A stretch of DNA of 64,000 nucleotides, taken from contig JAKUCV010002880.1 of NCBI GenBank assembly GCA_028386065.3, forward strand, positions 200,694-264,693, given 5' to 3'. Shown here piece by piece: positions 1 through 9,332 of this stretch. The position numbers and the translations under genes are program-made. The stretch comes from Turnera subulata. Lineage: Eukaryota; Streptophyta; Magnoliopsida; Malpighiales; Passifloraceae. Below the pieces are notes generated by a model. The model did no database searches, was not told where the DNA came from, and worked only from the letters and a program-made list of their open reading frames with translations. Within the stretch, counting starts at the first letter, position 1. The number at the start of each line of letters is the position of its first letter.

Positions 1-2441
1 GGTGTCTTGTGCGGGCGGTTGTTTTGTGGCTGGAGTGGTCGGGTCTTGGCCGAGCAGTGGTCATAGGAGCACCGGCGCGTGCTGGTGGACATCGAGCAGG
101 GAATTCCGCGACTCAGTTGGGTGTTGGGGTTGCGGACTTCAGGATTGGACGGTGTGATTCCGGTGAGCAATTTCTTTCCTCCTTCAATTCGTTTAGATGC
201 TCTAAGATTAAATTAGTTGATAGTTGATTGTTGTCATGAGTTGGGGATTGATTGTGGGTAGTGGTTTATCGGCATTGGCAGTTGGTTGAGTTTTCCGGCA
301 TCTCGGGTTACTGTTTCGGTGAGGGTGACCGGAATCCGGCGACCGCGCACTATTCCGGCGAGGGCTCGGAAATTTTCCGGCGAAGGCTCGGGTTCTGACC
401 AGCGGAGTATATTTCTCGTTGTACGACTGTTTGACGGTAATTACTTTCGTTTTGTCTCGGTTTTGTCTTGTATACGAATTTTGAATTATTTATCGAAATA
501 CATATTTATATGAACGGATATATAACGTGAATTATGGATTACCAAGAGTGGAGAGTTAGAGCGTGTGGCCGGGGAGAACTTACCGACACGAATAGATCAT
601 AGGCCGATCAACTCTTGGGCTCGGAAACGACTTTAGGACGGTTTTAGGAAAAACCGAGCCCAGGCCCAATAATTTCAATTTGAAGCTTAGGATGTTTAAT
701 TGGACTTAAGTTACGGACTTAGGACCTAATCAAGGATAATTAAATTCATGGACATTAAGAACGGGTTCGAAGCCCAATTTCATAACCGGTAAAATATGGA
801 CTTAAGGAAGTGGGGCCTCGGCCCGAAATTTGTGATTAAGGATTTAGTGGGCTTTAGGCCCGAGAACCGTTAACGAACTTAAAACGATGAACCTTAGATT
901 CCTAATCGTTGGAGATATGGATGAGAAGATATCCTTACGGACTTAGACCCGAAAATCTTATAATCAGATAGTTAGGGTCGGGAGATACTCCATTAGGGCA
1001 TACCATTAGCATACATACACGTTTTATTCCTAAAATTGGTTTAGTGATTATATTATGTGCCGGTATTCAGGCACGGGAGATACCTCTGGAGCTGTAGACT
1101 CGGATCGGGGAGAAGTCATAATCTGCGTTTTAAGGTGACATTAAAAGTCTTTTTGTATATGTTTTGTGAATGCATGTTGGTGTGGTTTGTTTGTTTACTT
1201 GCCTTGTTTGCTACATGCGATGATTGGAATTGTATACCTGATTGTTCTCACATGCCTAATTTCTTTATGAAAAACTGCTTTGGTGATAATGTGTGATTAT
1301 GGGCCGCAGGCCCGGATGAAACAGGGACACTTACAGTGCACACATCCCTGAAAGACATAATGTATCTCAACCGTAATAATATGTGGTTATGGGCCGAAGG
1401 CCCAGATGATACAGGGGCACATACACACTTCCCTGAAAGACATAATGTACTTCAAACAGAAATATAAAGGTTTAATTAAGAATAAAATACTAAATTCTAC
1501 TGTGGTGTCGGTTGGTAGCCCCGAGGAGGGTTGGGTACCTCGGGTCACATTATGCTGTTTAGCATGCCCAGGGGATGTAGGTGCACCCCTGGAAGACTTG
1601 CACCGGTTAGGTGTGTCTGAGTGCACCCTCAGGTAGCTAGCGGCCACTTGAGATTTATCAGTGGTTTTTGGCCTCAGAATCTACCCCTTCTGAGGTTCGA
1701 CATTTGGGTTTCACACCCTGATCTGATCAGATGCGCTACCGAGACTTGACTCACAGTAGAGGGCCCATAATAATAAAAATAATAATAATGATAACAATAA
1801 GATAACGCATTGAGCTCAAACAATACGAGCTATAATACAATAAAACATTTATGTGATGGTGTGTGATTCTGATTTGCTTGTATGCTGTACTTGTGCTCGT
1901 GAGCTACTCACCCTACGAGCATGACTTCACTTTCATGTATATTTAGACTTTTAATGTTCACTGAGTAGGCGACTCACATAATCGCCACCGTTGTTTTTCA
2001 GACTTTAGTTAGCGTGCAGACTCACTTATACCTTCGACTCGGAGATCAGACGCAGTCACTTCAGCAGGTAGTTGTGCATTATCTCTTGGTGGGATCCATA
2101 GGGCCATATGCATGTTATTTTCTATCTTGAGTTTTATTATTATTTTCATCTTCCGCTGCATGTTAAATAACTCGAGATGTCATGAATATTTGTCTCTATA
2201 TCGGCAGTTAGCCGGAGTTGATTTTTGTGATATTATGTCGGCATGATGCCGTGATGGCTTACTATTTGTTAAGCCGGTTGGTCCCATTTACTTTTATGAC
2301 ATCTCGTTGTTAATACATTTTCATGGAAAATGTTTGTATGCCGAAGCATCGGTTTTTGTACCCCGGGTTTCAAGAGTATTTTGGTAACTCTTATTCATTT
2401 AATTATTTTATTTTTATTTGATTGGGGTACGGGCTTCCACA
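1..2441 (+). repeat. 5' LTR of the LARD-like element, left part outside window
   Basis: Direct repeat of 5726-8164. The first 840 or so bases of the LTR lie left of the window. Apart from two diverged patches (about 1375-1530 and 1745-1850) it matches the 3' LTR almost base for base. A 79-codon ORF at 1057-1296 is identical in both copies, but I see no protein homology in it and treat it as chance. Confidence 0.9.
1297..1465 (+). repeat. 90-bp tandem repeat inside the LTR (2 copies)
   Basis: Two copies of a 90-bp unit, the second starting at 1387 and a little shorter. Both contain GGGCCG.AGGCCC, then CCCTGAAAGACATAATGTA. The 3' LTR has the same arrangement at 7021-7190. The second copy is where the two LTRs differ most. 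Confidence 0.75.
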
Positions 2442-2442
2442 G

Positions 2443-2458
2443 TTGGTAGCGGAGCGGG
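2443..2458 (+). other. Primer binding site of the LARD-like element
   Basis: TTGGTAGCGGAGCGGG begins two bases after the 5' LTR. It resembles the plant initiator-tRNA-Met primer site (TGGTATCAGAGC) with two mismatches in the first 12 bases. The same variant follows the 5' LTR of the Tekay-type element at 14064 (minus strand), so both elements appear to prime the same way. Confidence 0.7.
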
Positions 2459-2570
2459 CTTCAGATCTTTGGGTTTTCAAGTGATTTTTCCCTGTGCATA
2501 AGCCTGTTTCAGATTTATAATTTCTAAAAAATATTTTTTTCGACTTGTTTGCATTCATATAGGCGTCATT

Positions 2571-2609
2571 ATGGATCCACCGCAAGACATGCACAATGCT
2601 GAAGGATAA
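2571..2609 (+). pseudogene. Relic of the gag start (12 codons then stop)
   Basis: An ATG with the codons for MDPPQDMHNAEG is closed by TAA. The leader TTCATATAGG and ATGGATCC match the leader and first codons of gag in the Tekay-type element (start at 13946, minus strand, MDPAEGHQHAN). This is what remains of gag after loss of gag-pol. It marks where the foreign interior begins. Confidence 0.6.
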
Positions 2610-2759
2610 GATGAATTTTAATAAATGGAAGATGTTAATGTTTGCTTCAAGGAGCATTCATATAAGCGGAATTTATGCCATAAATAAGCGAAAATACAGA
2701 TACTATTAATATTGATAATACTAGAAATACAAAGGGAAATATTACAACGATTTTGATAT

Positions 2760-2765
2760 TTTATT
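2760..2765 (-). terminator. Poly(A) signal of antisense unit 1
   Basis: AATAAA on the minus strand, 16 bases beyond the last stop codon of the antisense reading frame (2782-2784). It closes a unit that starts with a TATA box at 3582. Confidence 0.5.
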
Positions 2766-2781
2766 TAAAAGGAAAATACGT

Positions 2782-3165
2782 CTAACGGTTCGGAACGACG
2801 TTGACGCGGAAGCTGTTGGGATCGCTGTTGATGTTGACCGTGACTCTGTCGCTCCACGAGAGCCACATGCCGCCTCTGTCGCGCTGGCCAGGAATCTCGA
2901 ACTGGTTAGCTTGAGGGAAACGGAGAGGGATGAGACCGTGATCGTCCCGAGGTTGCCACTGCATCTCCGTTAGAAGAACCATATTCGGTTTGTACTGGTT
3001 CTTCAAGTCCCTCAGCGTACGTGTGAACTCTTGAGCGTGCCTTGCAACTCCTCTGCAGTTCCACACCAGCAGCCGTACCTTTGGCCAAGTTGGAGGTATG
3101 CGCGTCATTCTGGGTATGCTTTGGGCCGTCATCGGAAGCTGGTAGTATGCACCTTGCTCCACAGT
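2782..3165 (-). pseudogene. Downstream half of antisense frame 1: N-terminal part of an EEP/APE-type nuclease domain
   Basis: This stretch continues the frame of the 3465-3166 ORF after a single in-frame TAG (3168-3166), as 127 sense codons. It contains LLVWNCRG, then LLTEM, then GGMWLSWSDRVTV. These match the first three conserved blocks of endonuclease/exonuclease/phosphatase domains of the kind found in plant LINE ORF2 (Asn and metal-binding Glu motifs). The remaining two thirds of such a domain, with the catalytic Asp and His motifs, is absent, so nuclease activity is not expected. It may be read only by stop-codon readthrough, start separately at a later Met, or be a broken end of the upstream ORF. 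Confidence 0.5.
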
Positions 3166-3465
3166 CTAGCAAGTGGACTCCAGGTTGAACTCCTGAAGCC
3201 TGTCGGAGATGAAGAACATCACGGAGTTTGCCGATCCGTAGTAGGATGTCCTCAGAGTGCCGTGATCCTCCAGGTAGATCACCTCTTCCATTGGAGTGAC
3301 AAAGAACCGCGATGAGTAGAGCTCGTCGACGAATACCAGTCGGGGCATCCTGCCGAGCTCGTTTGGTAGTTCTTCGGCACGTTCATTGACCATACTGTAG
3401 GCCAGTCGGTTCCTTCTGCCAAGGTTGGCACCCTCGACAAAGAAAACTGATGATGGGGCAGGCAT
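3166..3465 (-). CDS. Antisense ORF 1 of the LARD-like element, unknown protein (99 aa)
   Basis: I do not recognise this protein. It is 99 aa with no membrane segment, opens with MPAPSSVFFVEGANLGRR and has a hydrophobic core near residues 40-60 (LVFVDELYSSRFFV). The start is well supported: the ATG lies in an AACACAATGCC context about 80 nt after the expected cap site of a TATAAAAG box at 3582-3575. The frame stays open past its TAG for 127 more sense codons to 2782, and an AATAAA follows at 2765. The unit therefore looks like a complete plant transcription unit running against the retrotransposon. Whether it is translated is inference. Confidence 0.5.
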   Translation of the reverse strand: MPAPSSVFFVEGANLGRRNRLAYSMVNERAEELPNELGRMPRLVFVDELYSSRFFVTPMEEVIYLEDHGTLRTSYYGSANSVMFFISDRLQEFNLESTC

Positions 3466-3574
3466 TGTGTTTGGGGCGTATAGTGTTTGGTTTTCTTGAG
3501 TTTTGAGGATTCTTAGTCAGGGCGTAGGATTGCCTTAAAAAAATGCTTTGATGACTTACTTCTCACCACACTGT

Positions 3575-3582
3575 CTTTTATA
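3575..3582 (-). promoter_or_regulatory. TATA box of antisense unit 1
   Basis: TATAAAAG on the minus strand. A start some 30 nt downstream would give a leader of about 80 nt, rich in A and C (AAAACCAAACAC), as is common in plant leaders. 3583-4262 lies upstream of it with no ORF I can support and may hold its promoter. Confidence 0.5.
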
Positions 3583-4262
3583 ACCTTAGGAGGAGCGTGT
3601 TTATTACGTTCGAATTTCAAGTGTCTGCGTTTTGAAATTTTACCGTTACTCCATTTATTGCTTCGACACGCTATGTGTTTGTTGTTCGGGCAATAAATGC
3701 CAGAGGTTATCAGTCTTTCTCTACCTTACAATTTTTAATTTCCCGGGCTATTTCATTTTGGTCTCCTTAAGACTTGTTCCTACATCTTTGTCACATGCAC
3801 TACTGACCGTTGTGGCTAGACCGTGTGGACCACACCTCGGGCAGAGTGCATGTGCGACAAGCTTACAGCTGTTCGGACAGCGTGGAGAGATGCGAGACGA
3901 GACAGACGTTTTTGGCTCATACGGACAATTGTGGACAAGTAGGTAACGTGTCTTTCGAGGGACACAGGACGCTCCCATGATTATCGCCTTTCCAGTTAAC
4001 GAGTATCTTTTTCACGAGGCTAACAGACGTCACTGTTAACTGTGTACGATATGTTTTCGGGATCGAGGATGTTCACGATCGATCTAGGGCGCTGAATATG
4101 GAAACTTGCTTTGTTATAATCCCTTAATGTTTTGATTTTATTAAACGAGTTTTAGTTCGTTTATAATTTCCTTATGATTAATTCCATACCTTATTGCTGG
4201 ATTTAATCTATTTAAAATGAAATATCGTAACATAAGAGTTTGGATTTACAAAAAAAACTTAT

Positions 4263-4268
4263 TTTATT
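4263..4268 (-). terminator. Poly(A) signal of antisense unit 2
   Basis: AATAAA on the minus strand, 36 bases past the stop codon of the 4691-4305 ORF. Confidence 0.5.
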
Positions 4269-4304
4269 GATTTTATCACATTTTACAACAAAAGGAAAAG
4301 CACT

Positions 4305-4691
4305 CTATGGAGTTACATGATTTTTCAGATCGGTTACAAGTTTCTGTATATTCGCGACCTGAGAAGAGAGTCCCATACAGGCCAGTTCAATCTGCATCAC
4401 CGCTGAGCTGACCTTCTTCAGTGAGGTGTCCAGCTGCTTTATTGTCTGCAGTGGTGTGCTGCCCTCAGCTGTTGCCTTGCCTTTCCTATCCTTCGCAGAA
4501 GGTCCTTCCTTGCTTACACGCTTCTTCCGCCGTCTTGGGGGAATCACCATATGCTCCTTTAGGCCGACGATGTTGGTCTTGAACCGCTTCTTAGGAGGTT
4601 CCTCATCGGAGCTTGTCGGGAAAGCTCTACCACCGATGTAACTGTTATCCTCTGAGTCAGAGGTAGTACGGGATCTTAATGGTGAGTCCAT
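4305..4691 (-). CDS. Antisense ORF 2 of the LARD-like element, basic coiled-coil protein (128 aa)
   Basis: Unrecognised 128-aa protein. An acidic, Ser-rich N-terminus (SDSEDN, SSDEEPP) is followed by two basic clusters, KKRFK near residues 34-38 and RRRKKR near 53-58, which look like nuclear localisation signals. Residues 82-125 have a heptad-like pattern of Leu, Val and Ile, so a coiled coil is likely. The ATG sits in a CAACTATGG context 34 nt below a TATAAAAAC box, and an AATAAA follows the stop, so the whole unit fits in about 470 bp. A nuclear, oligomerising, perhaps nucleic-acid-binding protein is an inference from composition only. Confidence 0.5.
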   Translation of the reverse strand: MDSPLRSRTTSDSEDNSYIGGRAFPTSSDEEPPKKRFKTNIVGLKEHMVIPPRRRKKRVSKEGPSAKDRKGKATAEGSTPLQTIKQLDTSLKKVSSAVMQIELACMGLSSQVANIQKLVTDLKNHVTP

Positions 4692-4724
4692 AGTTGTGAG
4701 TGAGTTCTCAACTCAGAGGTACGG

Positions 4725-4732
4725 TTTTTATA
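4725..4732 (-). promoter_or_regulatory. TATA box of antisense unit 2
   Basis: TATAAAAA on the minus strand, 34 bases above the ATG of the 4691-4305 ORF. The leader would be very short, about 10 nt. Confidence 0.45.
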
Positions 4733-4867
4733 GACAGGAGAAACACCGCTTAAGGGTATAAGCGACATCTCGCAATGAGTTCGGACACCTGGTGGAGAAT
4801 ACCAGAAACTTGTCGTGGTAGGACCTATGGACTTGACGATTGAATTTCGAGGACGAATTTTTTTTTA

Positions 4868-4880
4868 AGGTGGGTAGAAC
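4868..4880 (+). other. Polypurine tract of the LARD-like element
   Basis: AGGTGGGTAGAAC directly precedes the TG of the 3' LTR, after a T-rich run. The Tekay-type element has AAGTGGGGAAGAC at the matching place (minus strand, just before 9321). This is where plus-strand DNA synthesis would start. Confidence 0.6.
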
Positions 4881-7800
4881 TGTAACGCCCCGGTTTTTTG
4901 TTTTTGGATTTATAAAGGAAATTCCGAATTCCGGTAATGGAAATAAAATTAATTTATTTTCCCATTGGACTTATCAATTTTAAGCAGTAATATGTCATTT
5001 TTTAGCTTCGTCGGACCCAAACCGTGTTTCGGGATGAAACACAACGTTTATCGTAGTTTTAATCTAAACTACGTCGTTTTGGGTTATAATAAAAAAAAAA
5101 AGTTGACTGAAGTGGGTTGACCGCGCCTCAGCCCGAAACGACGTCGTTTCGGGGCTGAGCCGGCCAACGCTAAAAGCCTTCTTTCCCTTCTCCTCTTTCT
5201 CCTCTTCTTTTTTCACTTTCGTTTTCTTTTTCCCGTTGCTCCTGCACTTGCCGCCGCCGCCTCAACGGCTCTTGTCTCCCACGATCCTCTCCATCACGAA
5301 GCAACGGTCATAAAACTCACACCCTCACCCCCTCTTTTCTTCCTTGTCTCTCCTTGTCTTCGCTTCTGACCCGAGGCACCGGAAACCCATCACTCCTCCA
5401 CACTTCTCTTCCGCCACCAACCACACCATCTTCGGCTTTCTTTTCCCTTTCCTCGTGCTCTCCGCCGCCTCGGTCGTCTGCACCCAGTCGCTACCGCCAC
5501 GAGTCGAGGACAGTCTTGCGCGACGCCGATTGGTTGCTGGAAGCGCGGCAGGGAGCGAGCTGGAACGAATTGAGTGCGGCCATCACTCCTTCCGTCGCGT
5601 CGCCGTCCCCTGCCCGTCCGGTAAGCATCGTTGCCTTCTCCTTCTTCTTGCTCATTTCCGTTTGGAGTTGGTAGTTGATGGTTTGTATGGGTGTTGTCGG
5701 GTTTGTGTTAAGGTCGAACGGTGGTGGTGTCTTGTGCGGCGGTTGTTTTGTGGCTGGAGTGGTCGGGTCTTGGCCGAGCAGTGGTCATAGGAGCACCGGC
5801 GCGTGCTGGTGGACATCGAGCAGGGAATTCCGCGACTCAGTTGGGTGTTGGGGTTGCGGACTTCAGGATTGGACGGTGTGATTCCGGTGAGCAATTTCTT
5901 TCCTCCTTCAATTCGTTTAGATGCTCTAAGATTAAATTAGTTGATAGTTGATTGTTGTCATGAGTTGGGGATTGATTGTGGGTAGTGGTTTATCGGCATT
6001 GGCAGTTGGTTGAGTTTTCCGGCATCTCGGGTTACTGTTCCGGCGAGGGTGACCGGAATCCGGCGAGCGCGCACTATTCCGGCGAGGGCTCGGAAATTTT
6101 CCGGCGAAGGCTCGGGTTCTGACCAGCGGAGTATATTTCTCGTTGTACGACTGTTTGACGGTAATTACTTTCGTTTTGTCTCGGTTTTGTCTTGTATACG
6201 AATTTTGAATTATTTATCGAAATACATATTTATATGAACGGATATATAACGTGAATTATGGATTACCAAGAGTGGAGAGTTAGAGCGTGTGGCCGGGGAG
6301 AACTTACCGACACGAATAGATCATAGGCCGATCAACTCTTGGGCTCGGAAACGACTTTAGGACGGTTTTAGGAAAAACCGAGCCCAGGCCCAATAATTTC
6401 AATTTGAAGCTTAGGATGTTTAATTGGACTTAAGTTACGGACTTAGGACCTAATCAAGGATAATTAAATTCATGGACATTAAGAACGGGTTCGAAGCCCA
6501 ATTTCATAACCGGTAAAATATGGACTTAAGGAAGTGGGGCCTCGGCCCGAAATTTGTGATTAAGGATTTAGTGGGCTTTAGGCCCGAGAACCGTTAACGA
6601 ACTTAAAACGATGAACCTTAGATTCCTAATCGTTGGAGATATGGATGAGAAGATATCCTTACGGACTTAGACCCGAAAATCTTATAATCAGATAGTTAGG
6701 GTCGGGAGATACTCCATTAGGGCATACCATTAGCATACATACACGTTTTATTCCTAAAATTGGTTTAGTGATTATATTATGTGCCGGTATTCAGGCACGG
6801 GAGATACCTCTGGAGCTGTAGACTCGGATCGGGGAGAAGTCATAATCTGCGTTTTAAGGTGACATTAAAAGTCTTTTTGTATATGTTTTGTGAATGCATG
6901 TTGGTGTGGTTTGTTTGTTTACTTGCCTTGTTTGCTACATGCGATGATTGGAATTGTATACCTGATTGTTCTCACATGCCTAATTTCTTTATGAAAAACT
7001 GCTTTGGTGATAATGTGTGATTATGGGCCGCAGGCCCGGATGAAACAGGGACACTTACAGTGCACACATCCCTGAAAGACATAATGTATCTCAACCGTAA
7101 TAATGTATGGTTAAGGGCCGCAGGCTCGGATTGGACAGGGACACATACCATTCACACTTCCCTGAAAGGCATAATGTACTTCAACAAAAATGTAAAGTGT
7201 AATTAAGAATAAAATACTAAATTCTACTGTGGTGACGGTTGGTAGCCCCGAGGAAGGGTGGGTACCCTCGGGTCACATTATGCTGTTTAGCATGCCCAGG
7301 GGATGTAGGTGCACCCCTGGAAGACTTGCACCGGTTAGGTATGTCTGAGTGCACCCTCAGGTAGCTAGCGGCCACTTGAGATTTATCAATGGTTTTTGGC
7401 CTCAGAATCTACCCCTTCTGAGGTTCGACATTTGGGTTTCACACCCTGATCTGATCAGATGCGCTACCGAGACTTGACTCACGGTAGAGGGCCCATAATG
7501 ATATAAAAATTATTATAATAATAAAATAACACGTTGAATCTAAATAATAAGAACAGTAATACAAAAAGATGTTTATGTGATGGTGTGTGATTCTGATTTG
7601 CTTGTATGTTGTACTTGTGCTCGTGAGCTACTCACCCTACGAGCATGACTTCACTTTCATGTATATTTAGACTTTTAATATTCACTGAGTAGGCGACTCA
7701 CATAATCGCCACCGTTGTTTTTCAGACTTAGTTAGCGTGCAGACTCACTTATACCTTCGACTCGGAGATCAGACGCAGTCACTTCAGTAGGTAGTTGTGC

Positions 7801-8164
7801 ATTATCTCTCGGTGGGATCCATAGGGCCATATGCATGTTATTCTCTATCTTGAGTTTTATTATTATTTTCATCTTCCGCTGCATGTTAAATAACTCGAGA
7901 TGTCATGAATATTTGTCTCTATATCGGCAGTTAGCCGGAGTTGATTTTTGTGATATTATGTCGGCATGATGCCGTGATGGCTTACTATTTGTTAAGCCGG
8001 TTGGTCCCATTTACTTTTATGACATCTCGTTGTTAATACATTTTCATGGAAAATGTTTGTATGCTGAAGCATCGGTTTTTGTACCCCGGGTTTCAAGAGT
8101 ATTTTGGTAACTCTTATTCATTTAATTATTTTATTTTTATTTGATTGGGGTACGGGCTTCCACA
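4881..8164 (+). repeat. 3' LTR of the LARD-like element (3284 bp)
   Basis: Complete LTR from TGTAACGCC to TTCCACA. Its last 2.44 kb repeat 1-2441. It begins like the LTR of the neighbouring chromovirus (TGTAACAGCCCGGG). At 8165 it abuts the interrupted LTR of that element. ORFs inside it duplicate those of the 5' LTR and show no family resemblance. Confidence 0.92.
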
Positions 8165-9321
8165 TGTATTAAGAAATTGGGCCATGCCACATTAATTATT
8201 GGGCTATGAATAGCAAACCTACATAAACAACTCAAGTCTTATCAATTAGGCCCAAGCTCAAAGCATAAAGCCCGAAATAATATCCCAAAAGCCCATAAGC
8301 CCACGTTTATTAGCCGATTTCCAAAAGCAAATTAAAATTTGGGCCAATAGTCAAGGCCTTATATTGTCTAACGTTTAATGCCAAGTCAAATACCCAGGCC
8401 AAAACTTGGCCATAAACCAAGCCCATGTATTATCTTCACCAACCGTCAACTCACCTTGCAAAAACTTGAGAAAGTTGCTGACAGTGGCAGTGAAGTGACG
8501 AGCAAGGTGACTCTGGGAAGAGGCACAGGTCCTAGTAGTGTTACTTGTGGTGAAGCAAAAGTTAATGATGGTGGTGGTTTAATGCGTGGGGGAGGTAGAA
8601 GAAATAGAAAAGGTGGAAGATAAGGTGATGGTGCTTGCAGGTGACGACCACTGTCGTCTTGGTGGCTTGATGATTTATTTCTTTTCTATATTTTTTTTTG
8701 TGCTATATATATGTGTATATATATATATATACGTAGATATATATGTAAATGTGGGAAGAGTGAATCTGGATGAGAAGTTTGGTGCAGAAAGATATGCAGG
8801 AGGAAGGCTATAGCTTTGGTTTGCAGGTGATGAGCATGGCAGATAGGGGCGCCTTTTATAGGCAGGCATGGTTGTGGTGTGAGCAAGAAGATGAAGATGT
8901 GTGAAGGGGAAGATGATTCCTTTCTTCCCAGGGAAGAAGATTTTCGGGAGCAGCGTCCAGGTGAAGAAGAAGCTGCCCGGGCGGTGGCATGAACGAGAAA
9001 AAGGTGGTGCATGCGTAATGCACACACCCAACCGAGTATTGTCCGGACCAGCAAATAACTAAAATACCCACTTTACGTTATTTCTGGTCCGTTCTTTTAA
9101 GGTTAAAACTGACTTTTCTTAAGATTCCTGGACCCGAAAAATACCAACTTTGGTCCGTAAAATCCACAAAGAAATCTAGAACGTGGGGCAAGAGTCGGTT
9201 TTAGAGTCCGATGCATAATTTACCTTAAAATAATTTCTCAAGATTATTTTTACACGGTAAATTACTATACAAAGCCTTTTACAGTCCCGGTAAAATATAA
9301 AATTTTACCCGGGCTGTTACA
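8165..9321 (-). repeat. 3' LTR of the chromovirus, truncated by insertion
   Basis: Matches 15506-16687 of the 5' LTR with scattered substitutions and a shorter TA tract. It starts (minus strand) at TGTAACAGCCCGGG and stops at the LARD junction, which corresponds to an internal point of the full LTR. ORFs on both strands here are LTR sequence, not genes. Confidence 0.9.
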
Positions 9322-9332
9322 GTCTTCCCCAC

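Larger units (their letters stand above)
1..8164 (+). mobile_element. Non-autonomous LTR retrotransposon (LARD-like) with antisense genes
   Basis: Two near-identical direct repeats (1-2441 and 4881-8164; the first is cut by the window edge) flank a 2439-bp interior. The right repeat begins TGTAACGCCCCGG and ends TTCCACA, so it has TG...CA LTR ends. The left repeat is followed at once by a tRNA-primer-like site, and the right one is preceded by a purine-rich tract. No protease, reverse transcriptase or integrase is present in any frame of the interior. It holds a gag start relic and two antisense ORF units. Size and lack of pol fit a large retrotransposon derivative, which would depend on proteins of a relative. 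The neighbouring Tekay-type element shares its primer site and gag leader and is the obvious kind of helper. Plus orientation follows from the primer site and purine tract. Long identical tracts between the LTRs point to a recent insertion. Confidence 0.88.

Noticed and set aside
1057..1296. 79-codon ORF identical in both LARD LTRs (also 6781-7020)
   Set aside because: Identity follows from LTR duplication. No family features, and it lies in LTR regulatory sequence.
5344..5790. 148-codon Ser/Pro/Arg-rich ORF in the LARD 3' LTR
   Set aside because: CT-rich LTR sequence with overlapping ORFs in several frames; no domain.
8165..9321. Reading 8165-9321 and 15506-16687 as complete 1.2-kb LTRs
   Set aside because: No primer site follows 15506 on the minus strand. 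The primer site at 14064 shows the LTR is 2.6 kb and the left copy is truncated.
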